From Acidithiobacillus caldus ATCC 51756 (lineage in GTDB: Bacteria; Pseudomonadota; Gammaproteobacteria; Acidithiobacillales; Acidithiobacillaceae): DNA of 64,000 nucleotides. The translations under genes were made by a program, and so were the position numbers. The notes below the pieces were generated by a model that searched no databases, was not told where the DNA came from, and saw only the letters and a program-made list of their open reading frames with translations. Shown in pieces: positions 44,513 through 53,448 of the stretch. Every line of letters starts with the position of its first letter. Positions within the stretch are counted from its first letter, which is position 1. The DNA lies in assembly GCF_000175575.2 (NCBI RefSeq), contig NZ_CP005986.1, positions 1,061,549 to 1,125,548 on the forward strand. Reading direction: 5' to 3'.

Positions 44513-44567
44513 TATCATAAGTTTGTCATAAAACCTTCATCATAATGTCACAATAAGCTGCTAGGCT
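44513..44567 (+). promoter_or_regulatory. Pho-box-type promoter of the TonB receptor gene
   Basis: Hexamers TGTCAT (44524), CTTCAT (44535) and TGTCAC (44546) are spaced at exact 11-bp intervals; a weaker ATATCA at 44513 is in phase. The -10-like TAGGCT begins at 44562, again 16 bp from the last hexamer. This fits tandem PhoB sites. Confidence 0.85.
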
Positions 44568-44598
44568 TTCCTCATTCTCTCCACAGGAAGCCAGCCCC

Positions 44599-46902
44599 AT
44601 GAAGCATCCCACAGCTCTGCGTTGTCTGTCTTCGGCGGTCCTTGCCAGCCTTTGGCTGGTGCCGGCGAGTATCCTCGCCGCCACCGCCGCTAGTGACGGT
44701 GGAATCGATATCGGTGAAGTGAGTTCCTCTACCAACGCCGCGGGTACGGCGGCGGCCCGGGCCAAGGCTCTGCGCGAATCGCCGGAAAACCAGGTCCAGA
44801 TTACCCATCAGCAGATCCGCGACCTGGTCCAACCCGGTGGCAGCATCGTCACGGCCCTCAGCGCGGCTCCGGGAGTGCAGGTGAAGGGTTACGGTTCAGG
44901 CAACGGTGCTTCCCGCTATCAGATTCGCATCAACGGTATTCAGGTAGGCTTTGCTCTGGCGCCCGGTAATCCAGAGAAGAACGGTCTCTCGGTACTCTTC
45001 GATGGCGTTCCCATGAACAACCCGCTGGCGCAGTACGACGGCTGGGAGAGTTCGGAAACGCCCATCTCCTCCATTTTTGCCAATATTCACGTGACCCAGG
45101 GGCCGGGCAATCCCGATCACCGTTGGTACGACAGCATGGGCGGCACCATCAACCTCATCCCGGTGGAGCCGACGGCAAAGGCTGGCGCCAGTCTCGATCT
45201 CGGTGGCGGCAGTTTCGCTACCTATTCGGCATCGACCATGCTGCAGACGGGATCCATCAATGGCTGGCGCAGTGAACTGGGCGGTGGCTACACCCGCAGC
45301 GCCGGCTTTCGCACCGGACCCTACCACGCCCCCAATCAGGCCGAGGCCTTCTTTGCCAAGACCATCAAGGACTTCCATGGTGGCCATTTCAGCGCCGGCT
45401 TTTTCTTCAGCCACACCCAGGAATTTCGGCCCCTCTACATCCCCGCAAGTCCCATCCCGGGAGTAACCACAGGGGGATACGGACAACCCGGCGAGTTGCT
45501 CAGTCAGGGAACGACGGGTTATTACTACACCGTCCCCACCAGTCAGTACTTCAAGAACGACACCGCCCACATGTACCTCGTGTATGCGCGGCTCATGGTG
45601 CACCTGGCGCAGCGCCTCAGCGTCGACAATACCCTCTACTTCCGCAGCGGCTATCGCCACCATTACCGGGTGAACGATTATTTTCCGCACACCGTGAATA
45701 CCGAAGACTTTACCGGCACCACCCGCACCATTGGCGATCGTCTGGCCTTTCACTGGAATCTGCCCATGAATTCCGTGCGTTTTGGCGGGTACTATCAGCA
45801 CAGCCGCTACGAGAGCCTCTATTACGGCTACAATCCCGCGGTCCTCGCCAGCAGTGCCAGCAAGCCTCTGTTTGCAGCGGATTATTACGATTACTGGGAT
45901 GGTGCGACCGCGTTCCTGCAGGACGATTTTCATCCCATCTCAGCCCTGCATATCACCCCGGGTCTGCAGCTAATCAACTACCACGTCCAGTTTGTGAACA
46001 ATTCCGAGGCCGCCATTCCACCCGGTTCCACCCCGGTGACCTATAAGGCCGGGAACAACGACAACAGCTACACCAAGCTCGCGCCCAGCCTCGGCATCAA
46101 TTACCGTATCCTGCCGGGTTTGCACGCCTTTGCCATCTGGGCCAAGAATTTCCAGACGGCGCCTGCCGCCGCCTACGGCAATTACCAGCAAGCCACGGTG
46201 GAGGTGCCCAAATCGCCCACGGACATCAACAGCTATATCGGTGGACTCAAGTGGCACATGGGTGCCTGGCAGGCGCAACTGAGCGGCTTTCACCAGCATT
46301 TGGGCAATGCCGTCATTGCCACCTTTCTGCCCTCGGATCTCATCAGCAAGTTGGATCGGGTCAGCGCCATCTACAACGGTGTCAATCTGCTCCTACAGTA
46401 TGGCAAGGGCCTCGGCTTTTTCGCAGGCACTCGGGATACCATCCAGCATGCCTACTACCCGAGCTATCTACCGGCTGGTGGCAGCCCCGTGATCGACGCG
46501 CGCATGCCTGGAACGCCGACGCTGATCCTGGGTTTTGACGCAGGCTACCGCTGGTATGCCGCCAATACCCGCTTTGCGGTGCGCCTGAGCGATCAGTACG
46601 CCTCTTCCGTGACGACCTTCAACAACAACACCAATCTGCCGGACCCGACGCGCCTGCCCGGATCAGCCTACAACATCGTCAATCTCGGTCTGTCTGCCGA
46701 TACCCTGGCTTTTGATTCCATGATCCCGGGGCTGAAGAGGGTGGGGGTGAGCCTGATGATCGATAACCTCCTCAACCGCAAGTACAACAGTCAGGGCTAT
46801 ATCACCAGTGGTGGCGAGTATGGGCCCAACAGTCAAGGCGCCATTCTGGTCATTCCCGGTGCGCCACGCGCAGTCTACGCCTCCTTCTCCGCCAGTTTTT
46901 AA
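44599..46902 (+). CDS. TonB-dependent outer-membrane receptor
   Basis: A 767-residue receptor: signal peptide (residues 1-28, ending ILAATAA), a short N-terminal segment with IDIGEVSSS (a possible TonB-box region), a plug domain (QQIRDLVQPGGSIVTALSAAPGVQVKGYG, LFDGVPMNNP, VTQGPGNPDHRWYDSMGGTINLIPVEP), then a 22-strand-type barrel ending in Phe (YASFSASF). It resembles the second receptor at 56559 in the plug. Its own Pho box and the secreted phosphatase after it suggest uptake of a phosphorus-containing ligand. Ligand identity is inference. AGGA lies ten bases before the ATG. Confidence 0.92.
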   Translation: MKHPTALRCLSSAVLASLWLVPASILAATAASDGGIDIGEVSSSTNAAGTAAARAKALRESPENQVQITHQQIRDLVQPGGSIVTALSAAPGVQVKGYGSGNGASRYQIRINGIQVGFALAPGNPEKNGLSVLFDGVPMNNPLAQYDGWESSETPISSIFANIHVTQGPGNPDHRWYDSMGGTINLIPVEPTAKAGASLDLGGGSFATYSASTMLQTGSINGWRSELGGGYTRSAGFRTGPYHAPNQAEAFFAKTIKDFHGGHFSAGFFFSHTQEFRPLYIPASPIPGVTTGGYGQPGELLSQGTTGYYYTVPTSQYFKNDTAHMYLVYARLMVHLAQRLSVDNTLYFRSGYRHHYRVNDYFPHTVNTEDFTGTTRTIGDRLAFHWNLPMNSVRFGGYYQHSRYESLYYGYNPAVLASSASKPLFAADYYDYWDGATAFLQDDFHPISALHITPGLQLINYHVQFVNNSEAAIPPGSTPVTYKAGNNDNSYTKLAPSLGINYRILPGLHAFAIWAKNFQTAPAAAYGNYQQATVEVPKSPTDINSYIGGLKWHMGAWQAQLSGFHQHLGNAVIATFLPSDLISKLDRVSAIYNGVNLLLQYGKGLGFFAGTRDTIQHAYYPSYLPAGGSPVIDARMPGTPTLILGFDAGYRWYAANTRFAVRLSDQYASSVTTFNNNTNLPDPTRLPGSAYNIVNLGLSADTLAFDSMIPGLKRVGVSLMIDNLLNRKYNSQGYITSGGEYGPNSQGAILVIPGAPRAVYASFSASF

Positions 46903-46936
46903 GGATTGTACGGTAGTTCTCCTCCTCAAGAGCCTT

Positions 46937-46959
46937 GCGTCCCCAGGGACGCGTTTTTT
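46937..46959 (+). terminator. Intrinsic terminator after the receptor gene
   Basis: GCGTCCC-CA-GGGACGC is followed by GTTTTTT, a compact seven-pair stem and a T-run, 34 bp past the receptor stop. Read-through to the phosphatase gene would have to pass it, since no separate Pho box is visible before 47012. Confidence 0.8.
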
Positions 46960-46986
46960 CTGAGCACAGGACGGGCCTGTGCTCAG
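46960..46986. terminator. Second hairpin before the phosphatase gene
   Basis: CTGAGCACAGG-ACGGG-CCTGTGCTCAG is an 11-pair perfect stem, extended on both sides by T-run and A-run bases. It directly follows the first terminator and ends 25 bp before the next start codon. It could be a symmetrical terminator, an RNA-stability element, or part of an attenuator. Confidence 0.55.
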
Positions 46987-47011
46987 AAAAATCGAACACG
47001 AGGAACTAAGA

Positions 47012-49933
47012 ATGAAGGCTTGGACAAAAGGCGGACATTGGATGTACCGGCGGCCCTTTTCGCGCCGTCCCGCGGCGCTCCTTGCGGGTGTGGTGGCAAT
47101 CTTGACCACGGCAACGCCCATGGCCTTTGCCGACCCTGCCCTGGTGGCTCAACCGATGCAGATAACGGCGGCCAATCGGAGCGAGTTTACCGGCATTCTG
47201 CCCACCTGGCGGCGGGTAACCCCCGTGGGTACCGTGGTGAGCACCCCCAATTTCCCCACGCAGGTGGCCGTGGCGGGTGACCGCATCGGGGTGCTGGCCA
47301 ACGGTGCGACGCCCTTTCAGACCATCACCTGGTTTGATCCCCATCTTCAGCGCTTGGCCCGCTTTGCTGCCCTGAGCAAGCCGGTGCCGCCCAAGCCCGT
47401 GGCCTTCGCAACGCCGGGCGGCACGGCCATCGCCATCGACCCCGAGCACACCGGTGCGGCGGGGACGGCCTACGCCACGGCGCAAACGGCGTCGGTGTTG
47501 CAGAAAGAGGCCGAGGATAGCCTCAAGGCGGAATCCAATCCCCAGGCGGTGGCCACGACCACCCTGGGCAAGGCCGATCTCTTCCAGGGCCTCGTCGCTG
47601 GTCCCGATGGGCGCTGGTATGCCACGGGTGGCGCCGCCGACGCCGTCTATGCGCTGCAGGTGCATGCGGGCAAGGTCACCGTCCTGCGCAGTTATCCGTT
47701 GCACTGGCAGAGCTTTCCCAAGAGTCAGTATCCCTACGTCTATCAGGGCAATCACCGCCAGAAGCCGTGGCTGTTCTATCCCGATTCCGTGGTGCTCGGG
47801 CCGCACGACAAGCATCTCTACGTGACCGGCATGCTCGCCAATAGCCTTGCCCGTATCGATCTCGTCAGTGGCAAGACCGATTACCTCAATGTCGGCCCCT
47901 ATCCCTTTGCCGTGGTCCTGGCGGATCAGGGAAAGCGGCTTGTGATCAGCGACTGGGCCGGCGACGGGGTGACGGTGGTGGATCGGCAGGGCTTTCGGGT
48001 GCTCGGTCGGGTGCGCACGGCGCCACCCCTTGGGCCGCACAGTCGCGCCGCCGGTGCCCACCCCACGGCCATGGTGGCAGCGGCCGATGGCCCCGATGTC
48101 TGGGTAGCCGATGCCAACAGCGATGCCGTCGTCGAGATCGACAGCGAAACCCTGAAGCCCGTGCGGGTGCTGGCGGACAGTCCCTATCCCGACGCCCCAC
48201 CCGGCAGTTATCCCGATGCCCTGGCCCTTTCCGACGGCAAGCTCTTCGTTGCCAATGCCGGCAACGACGACGTGGCGGTCTTCGCCGCCAAGTCGGGCAA
48301 GCTTGAAGGCCTTATTCCCACCGCCTGGTACCCCACGGCTTTGGCCGTTCACGGCCATTACCTGTACATCACCGCCGGCAAGGGCTTTGGCACCGGACCC
48401 AACCTGCAGTGGCAGTACATCGGCAACATGATGCATGGGCTCCTGCAGCGCGTGGATCTGGACGAACTGCCCGAAAAGCTTGGGCATTGGACCGACCTGG
48501 CCCTCGCCGACGACGGTTTCAGTGCAGCGCAGCGGCAGGCCCTGGCGGAGCAGAATGCCAAGACGACGGATTTCCTGCGTCGCCACATCCACTATGTGGT
48601 CTTCATCCTGCGGGAGAACAAGACCTTCGACGAAGACTTCGGCGACTATCGGGCGGCGGGCTCCTGGGCCGATCCGCACTTCGACCTGTACGGGCCCAAG
48701 GAACTGCCGAATCTGTACCATTGGGCGGCGCACAACGTGCTGTTCGCCAACTTCATGGCCGATGGTGAGGTCACGGCCCAGGGACATCAGTGGACGGACG
48801 GCGCGTCGGACTCCGATGTCGTGCAGCGTCTGTGGCCAGAGTACTACTCCAGCCGCGGCCTGCTCTGGAATGCCGGTCCCGGGGGGTCCTCCAGCCTCAG
48901 TCCCGGCGCCCCCGGCAGTCACGACCCCTACCAATACAACCGCCGGTCGTTGGGGCATTACACCAATCCCTGGATGAGCTATCCCGAGCGCCTCTACCTC
49001 TTCAACGATCTTCTCGCGCACGGCGTCTCCTTTGAAGACTTCGGTGAGAATCTGAGCCGCAGTCGCGATGGCGTCATCCGCAAGGCCCTTTTGGCGCACG
49101 TCGACGCCACCTATCCCGGCTGGGACCGGATGCTACTGGACGGGACGCGGGTAAAAGCGGCCATCCGCTGGCTGCGCGCCCATTCCGGCAAGCGCTTTCC
49201 CCATTTCATCTTCATCTGGATTCCCGACGATCACACGGCGGGCCTGGCGCCCTGTTACTACAGCCCCGACTACTACGTGGCCGACAACGACCACGCCACG
49301 GCCCAGTTGCTCCACTATCTGGCTAGCACGCCTCAGTGGCGACACATGGCCGTCTTCCTGACCGAAGACGATGCCCAGTCGGGCGCGGATCACATCGATG
49401 CCCACCGTACCTTTGCCTTGGCCATGGGGCCCTGGGTCAAGGGCGGGGATCTGGACACCGCACCCCTCTCCCAGGTGAACATCGTCCGCACCATCGAAGC
49501 CACCTTCGGCCTGCCGCCCATGTCCCAGTGGGATGCCAATGCAGAGGTCATCTCCGGCATCTGGCGCGATCGTCCGCGCAAGGACCCCATGCCGGTACTG
49601 CCCATGCAGGTAGCCGTCCAGTTCAATGCCGGGAAATGCAGCCGGCAGTTGCTGCTGCGCCGTGAGGCGGGCGCCACCGGTAACCTTCCCACGGCGGCTT
49701 GGCTGAAGGCCCACACGGACCCCCACGGTGCCACGGTGGCCCTTGCCGCCAGCGCTAGCTACACGCCCACGAGTCTGCTCAGGGTGCCGGGACCGGAGCA
49801 GTTGCGCCAGGAGTGGATCGCGAGCAAAGGGCAGCGAAGCTATCGGGACTTCGAGGCCTATTTGCGCCAGTATGCCGCCGCCCACGGTACCACGGTAGCG
49901 AGCTTCGAGGCCAATGAGGGGAAACTGCAGTGA
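47012..49933 (+). CDS. Secreted YncE-like propeller / phosphatase fusion
   Basis: A 973-residue exported protein. The leader has SRRPAALLAGVVAI, compatible with a Tat signal, and ends near TPMAFA. Residues about 60-500 are beta-propeller-like repeats (PDGRWYATGGAADAVYALQV, LGPHDKHLYVTGML, ADGPDVWVADANSDAVVEID, DGKLFVANAGNDDVAVF). Residues about 520-860 form an alkaline-phosphatase-superfamily phosphoesterase of the acid phosphatase / phospholipase C type: HYVVFILRENKTFDEDFGDY, FMADGEVTAQGHQWTDG, IWIPDDHTAG and VFLTEDDAQSGADHID (metal ligands). Likely substrate class is organic phosphate esters in the periplasm or outside. ATG 47012 has GAGG. Confidence 0.9.
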   Translation: MKAWTKGGHWMYRRPFSRRPAALLAGVVAILTTATPMAFADPALVAQPMQITAANRSEFTGILPTWRRVTPVGTVVSTPNFPTQVAVAGDRIGVLANGATPFQTITWFDPHLQRLARFAALSKPVPPKPVAFATPGGTAIAIDPEHTGAAGTAYATAQTASVLQKEAEDSLKAESNPQAVATTTLGKADLFQGLVAGPDGRWYATGGAADAVYALQVHAGKVTVLRSYPLHWQSFPKSQYPYVYQGNHRQKPWLFYPDSVVLGPHDKHLYVTGMLANSLARIDLVSGKTDYLNVGPYPFAVVLADQGKRLVISDWAGDGVTVVDRQGFRVLGRVRTAPPLGPHSRAAGAHPTAMVAAADGPDVWVADANSDAVVEIDSETLKPVRVLADSPYPDAPPGSYPDALALSDGKLFVANAGNDDVAVFAAKSGKLEGLIPTAWYPTALAVHGHYLYITAGKGFGTGPNLQWQYIGNMMHGLLQRVDLDELPEKLGHWTDLALADDGFSAAQRQALAEQNAKTTDFLRRHIHYVVFILRENKTFDEDFGDYRAAGSWADPHFDLYGPKELPNLYHWAAHNVLFANFMADGEVTAQGHQWTDGASDSDVVQRLWPEYYSSRGLLWNAGPGGSSSLSPGAPGSHDPYQYNRRSLGHYTNPWMSYPERLYLFNDLLAHGVSFEDFGENLSRSRDGVIRKALLAHVDATYPGWDRMLLDGTRVKAAIRWLRAHSGKRFPHFIFIWIPDDHTAGLAPCYYSPDYYVADNDHATAQLLHYLASTPQWRHMAVFLTEDDAQSGADHIDAHRTFALAMGPWVKGGDLDTAPLSQVNIVRTIEATFGLPPMSQWDANAEVISGIWRDRPRKDPMPVLPMQVAVQFNAGKCSRQLLLRREAGATGNLPTAAWLKAHTDPHGATVALAASASYTPTSLLRVPGPEQLRQEWIASKGQRSYRDFEAYLRQYAAAHGTTVASFEANEGKLQ

Positions 49934-49959
49934 GGCTCTGGAGCTTTGGCGGCGCCGAT

Positions 49960-49972
49960 TGTCATCAAACTG
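49960..49972 (+). promoter_or_regulatory. Severed upstream half of a Pho box
   Basis: TGTCAT starting at 49960 followed by CAAACTG. When the IS and one target copy are removed, it lies exactly 11 bp before TGTCAC at 50956, giving a standard two-repeat Pho box for the MFS gene. Confidence 0.8.
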
Positions 49973-50949
49973 CATGCCTCTGAATCATTCTCAGCAATCA
50001 AGCTCTAACTCTCTGTGAGGCATAGAGAAAGGAGGTCTGAGATGAAAGCTGAAGCGACGAACCTCTTGCAGTGGCAAGCGCGGTTTGGCACGGAAGAGGC
50101 CTGCTTGGAGGCGCTGAAACAAAAGCGCTGGCCCGAGGGGTTTCGATGTCCGAAATGCGGCCATGACCGCGGATACTGGATCGCCGGACGAAAACTCTTT
50201 CAGTGCGGGCACTGTCGCCATCAGACCTCGGTGACGGCCGGCACAATTTTTCATTCGTCCAATGTGCCCCTGGTGCAATGGTTCCTGGCCATCTATTTGA
50301 TGGCGAGCGACAAGGGCGGATTGTCCGCCCTGCGGCTGTCGAAGCAGATTGGGGTCTCCTGGATCACGGCTCACCGGATGTTGCGCCGCATGCGCCGCGC
50401 CATGGGCGATCGCGACAGTCTGTATCGCTTGGAAGGGCTGGTAGAGTTGGACGATGCCTTTGTCGGTGGACGCCGGTCTGGGGGGAAGAGCGGTCGAGGG
50501 GCCGAAGGCAAAACACCGATCTTGGTTGCCGTGGAAAACCGGGGCAAGAAGGCGGGCTTTATTGCCATCGAGACGACGCCTTCGGTCTCTGCCGACCGGA
50601 TTCGCGAATTCGCGCGGCGACGCTTGCGCCCCAAGCAACCTACCCGCACCGACGGCTTAATAGCGCTGCGAGTTCTCGGAGAGAGCCAAGAGCATGAGGG
50701 GCGCGTGACCAAACCGCATCAGGTGGACGAGTGGTTGCCGTGGGTACACATCGCCATTGGTAACCTCAAGGCCTTTCTTTTGGGCACATTCCATGGGGTA
50801 TCCGGCAAATATCTGCAGGAATATCTGAACGAGTTTGTCTATCGCTTCAATCGCCGTTTCTGGGAGCCAGAACTGCCCCTGAGGTTGCTCAATGCCTGTA
50901 TGGAACATATCCCGGTCCGGCTTGTTGCTGAGAAAGGTTAACAGGCATG
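49973..50949. mobile_element. IS1595-family insertion sequence, 977 bp
   Basis: Imperfect terminal inverted repeats of about 25 bp begin CATGCCT at both ends and share TTCTCAGCAA at their inner ends (49973-49997 and 50925-50949). An 8-bp duplication, TCAAACTG, flanks the element at 49965-49972 and 50950-50957, as expected for IS1595. One transposase gene is inside on the plus strand. The insertion splits a Pho box. Confidence 0.92.
50042..50941 (+). CDS. IS1595-family transposase
   Basis: A 299-residue transposase. The N-terminal zinc ribbon is FRCPKCGHDRGYWIAG ... FQCGHCRHQTSVTAGTIFHSS, a hallmark of this family. HTH-like ALRLSKQIGVSWITAHRMLRRMRRAM follows. The ISXO2-type catalytic domain begins LVELDDAFVGGRRSGGKSGRG (first Asp), with TDGL (second Asp) and GNLKAFLLGTFHGVSGKYLQEYLNEFVYRFNRR at the C-terminus. 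The usual SNLK is GNLK here. A near-perfect AAAGGAGGT site precedes ATG 50042. The gene is intact. Confidence 0.93.
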   Translation: MKAEATNLLQWQARFGTEEACLEALKQKRWPEGFRCPKCGHDRGYWIAGRKLFQCGHCRHQTSVTAGTIFHSSNVPLVQWFLAIYLMASDKGGLSALRLSKQIGVSWITAHRMLRRMRRAMGDRDSLYRLEGLVELDDAFVGGRRSGGKSGRGAEGKTPILVAVENRGKKAGFIAIETTPSVSADRIREFARRRLRPKQPTRTDGLIALRVLGESQEHEGRVTKPHQVDEWLPWVHIAIGNLKAFLLGTFHGVSGKYLQEYLNEFVYRFNRRFWEPELPLRLLNACMEHIPVRLVAEKG

Positions 50950-50977
50950 TCAAACTGTCACAATGCGTCTTTATACT
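50950..50977 (+). promoter_or_regulatory. Promoter-proximal half of the split Pho box, with -10
   Basis: TGTCAC at 50956 and a -10-like TATACT at 50972 are 16 bp apart, as at the other Pho promoters in this window. The IS end supplies TGTCAA at 50948, only 8 bp before the next hexamer, so the 11-bp phase is broken. Confidence 0.75.
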
Positions 50978-51054
50978 GGATGAGAAGACGACCGTCGCGT
51001 GCGCCGGAAGCTCGAGCGCGCCGCACGCAGCCATAGCAGAGGAGCCACTGCCGC

Positions 51055-52425
51055 ATGAGTGCCGTATTCACCACCCTCGATGAGCAGTCCATCACCCGCC
51101 GGCACCGCCGCGTCCTTTGGGCCTCGGGCCTCGGGATCTTCCTCGATGGCTACGATCTCAGCATCATGGCCATCGCCCTCATCGTCCTCAAGGATCAGTG
51201 GCACCCCAGTTCTGCCGCCCTGGGCCTTTTGGGGACTGCGGCCCTGGTGGGTGCTCTGGTGGGGGGACTTCTGGGCGGCCCCATCGCCGATCGCTTTGGC
51301 CGCAAGACCATCTACCTCATCGATATCGCGGCTTTTTTCTTTGCGGCACTGCTCTCGGGTTTCGCCTGGGATATCGCTTCCCTGGTGGCCTTCCGCTTTT
51401 TACTGGGCCTTGGGGTGGGCGCCGATTATCCCCTGAGCTCCACCTATATGGCGGAGTTCATGCCCAAGGACCGCCGTGGGGCGGTGATGACCTGGATCTT
51501 TGGTTTATGGATGGGCGGAGCCGTGGTCTCGAGCCTCGTCGGCCTTGCCCTCCTGCACACGGGACCCGACGCCTGGCGCTGGATGTTGGCCTCGGGCGCG
51601 CTGCCCGCCATTCTGGTCTTGTGGATGCGGCGCAATCTGCCGGAATCGCCGCGCTGGTATCTGCGTCGCGGACGGGTAGCGGACGCCGAGCGGGTCGTGG
51701 CCTGGCTCGCTCCGCAACTCTCGGCAGCCGAGCGGCGCGCAGCTCTGGAGGAGACGGCCGCTGCCATGGAGGGGGCACGGCGCCACAGCTGGCTGGACCT
51801 CTTCGGTAAACGTTACCTCAAGCTGACCCTGTATGCCTGCATTCCCTGGTTCATGATGGACGTCATGGGGTACGCCTTAGCCATTTTCCTCCCCCTCATG
51901 CTCCTGCATCTGGGTCTCAAGACCAACGAACAGGCGGTGATCGGCAATACCCTGTTCAGTCTTGCCTTTGTCATCGGCTGGATTCCCTTGGCCCTGCTCA
52001 TCGACCGGATCGGTCGCCGCCGCGCCCAGATCATCGGTTTTTTGGGTGACGCGCTGGGTCTTGGGCTCGTGGGGGTACTGCTGGTAGCCTTGGGTGAACC
52101 GCCTTTCTGGGCCGTGGCCACGGGTCTCTTGCTCTTTCAGATCAGCAATAGCTTTGGCCCCGGAACCACCACCTGGATCATCCCGACGGAGCTCTATCCG
52201 ACGGAGCTGCGCGCCAGCGGCCACGGTTTCGCCACCGCCGTCAGCCGACTGGGCGCAGCCACCAGTGTGTTCCTGCTGCCCACCATCCAGGCGACCCTGG
52301 GCGAAGCGGGCTTGCTCTTCTTGCTGGCCGGCGCTGGCGGGGTTGGCGTCGTGACCACCCTCTGGCTCGGTAACGAGATGGCGCGCGAATCCCTGCCCGA
52401 AAGCCTGGCGCGCAAGGCGGCCTGA
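51055..52425 (+). CDS. MFS transporter, phosphate:H+ symporter-like
   Basis: A 456-residue, 12-helix major facilitator. N-terminal GLGIFLDGYDLSIMAIAL and the A-motif-like GGPIADRFGRKTIYLIDI are present. LGLGVGADYPLSSTYMAEF is close to the PHS-family GGDYPLSxxxxSE signature. Second-half LIDRIGRRRAQIIGFLGD and TELYPTELRASGHGFATAVSRLGA follow the sugar-porter/PHS pattern. Phosphate, a phosphate ester or another organic anion is possible; the former is favoured by the ancestral Pho box. Three bases separate its stop from the convergent glycosyltransferase stop. Confidence 0.85.
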   Translation: MSAVFTTLDEQSITRRHRRVLWASGLGIFLDGYDLSIMAIALIVLKDQWHPSSAALGLLGTAALVGALVGGLLGGPIADRFGRKTIYLIDIAAFFFAALLSGFAWDIASLVAFRFLLGLGVGADYPLSSTYMAEFMPKDRRGAVMTWIFGLWMGGAVVSSLVGLALLHTGPDAWRWMLASGALPAILVLWMRRNLPESPRWYLRRGRVADAERVVAWLAPQLSAAERRAALEETAAAMEGARRHSWLDLFGKRYLKLTLYACIPWFMMDVMGYALAIFLPLMLLHLGLKTNEQAVIGNTLFSLAFVIGWIPLALLIDRIGRRRAQIIGFLGDALGLGLVGVLLVALGEPPFWAVATGLLLFQISNSFGPGTTTWIIPTELYPTELRASGHGFATAVSRLGAATSVFLLPTIQATLGEAGLLFLLAGAGGVGVVTTLWLGNEMARESLPESLARKAA

Positions 52426-52428
52426 GTC

Positions 52429-53448
52429 CTAGTGCCGGCCCCGGGCCGGTACGAGGTTGCCCAGGAATTCTCGGGTACAGCCAGCCCAGTCGTAGACCAT
52501 CGCGCGTTCCCGACAGGACTCCCGCGACAGCTCCAGGGCCGCCAGCGCCGCCGTGCGCAGATCGGCATCGAGGATGCCGTTGATGCCATTGCGCACGGTG
52601 GCCAAGGGACCTACCACGGGATAGGCCGCCACCGGTACACCGCAGGCATTGGCCTCGAGGATGACGAGACCCAGGGTATCGGTGCGGCTGGGGAAGACCA
52701 TGACATCCGTAGCCGCCAGATGGCGGGCGAGATCCTCGCCCTGGCGCATCCCCAGCCAGTGCACGTCGGGATAACGGGACTGCAGTTCCGCCGCCTGCGG
52801 CCCGTCACCGATGACCACCTTGCTTCCGGGCAACTGCAGGCGCAGGAAATCCTCCACATTCTTTTCCACCGCCACCCGCCCGAAATACGCATAGACCGGA
52901 CGCGGAAGGTCCAGGATGGCGTGCCGTTCCGCCTCGGGGAGTGGGCGAAAGAGCGTGGTGTCCACGCCGCGGCTCCAGAGTGCCAGGCGGGTAATGCCAC
53001 GGGCACGCAGGTCTTCGGCCAAGGCAGGGTTGGAGACCATGGTGTGGGCCGCGCCACCGTGAAACCAGCGCAGAAAGGCGTAACTCAAACCCAGCGGCAC
53101 CGGCGCCCGTGCCGCCAGATATTCGGGAAAGCGAGTGTGGAAGGAGGTGGTGAAGTCCCAACGCCGACGCTTGCAGTAGAAGCGTGCCGCAAGCCCCAGC
53201 GGGCCTTCCGTGGCGATGTGCACGGCGTCCGGCTGGAAATCGCCAAGCAAGCGCTTAATCGAGGCGTAGGGGCGTAGGGTCAGGCGAATTTCGCGGTAGG
53301 TGGGGCAGGGCACGGTACGCTGGCCAAGACTGTTGACCACCAATACCTCGTGGCCCATCCGCTGCGCCTGTGCGGCGGTTTCGCTGAGGGCACGCACGAC
53401 ACCGTTGATCTGCGGATGCCAGGCGTCCGTGACCAGCGCGATCTTCAC
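52429..53448 (-). CDS. GT4 glycosyltransferase, Agt-like (diacylglycerol glycosylation)
   Basis: A 339-residue GT-B enzyme. N-terminal MKIALVTDAWHPQINGVVRAL, the acceptor-side TSFHTRFPEYLAARAPVPLGLSYAFLRWFH, and WSRGVDTTLFRPL precede the donor-site motif FPSRTDTLGLVILEANACGVPVAAYP. This combination is typical of the Agt/SqdX-type enzymes that glycosylate diacylglycerol. It could make glucosyl- or glucuronosyl-diacylglycerol, or act as SqdX on UDP-sulfoquinovose from sqdB; a mannosyltransferase role is the main alternative. GTG 53448 overlaps the phosphoesterase stop (GTGA), so the two are coupled. Confidence 0.85.
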   Translation of the reverse strand: MKIALVTDAWHPQINGVVRALSETAAQAQRMGHEVLVVNSLGQRTVPCPTYREIRLTLRPYASIKRLLGDFQPDAVHIATEGPLGLAARFYCKRRRWDFTTSFHTRFPEYLAARAPVPLGLSYAFLRWFHGGAAHTMVSNPALAEDLRARGITRLALWSRGVDTTLFRPLPEAERHAILDLPRPVYAYFGRVAVEKNVEDFLRLQLPGSKVVIGDGPQAAELQSRYPDVHWLGMRQGEDLARHLAATDVMVFPSRTDTLGLVILEANACGVPVAAYPVVGPLATVRNGINGILDADLRTAALAALELSRESCRERAMVYDWAGCTREFLGNLVPARGRH

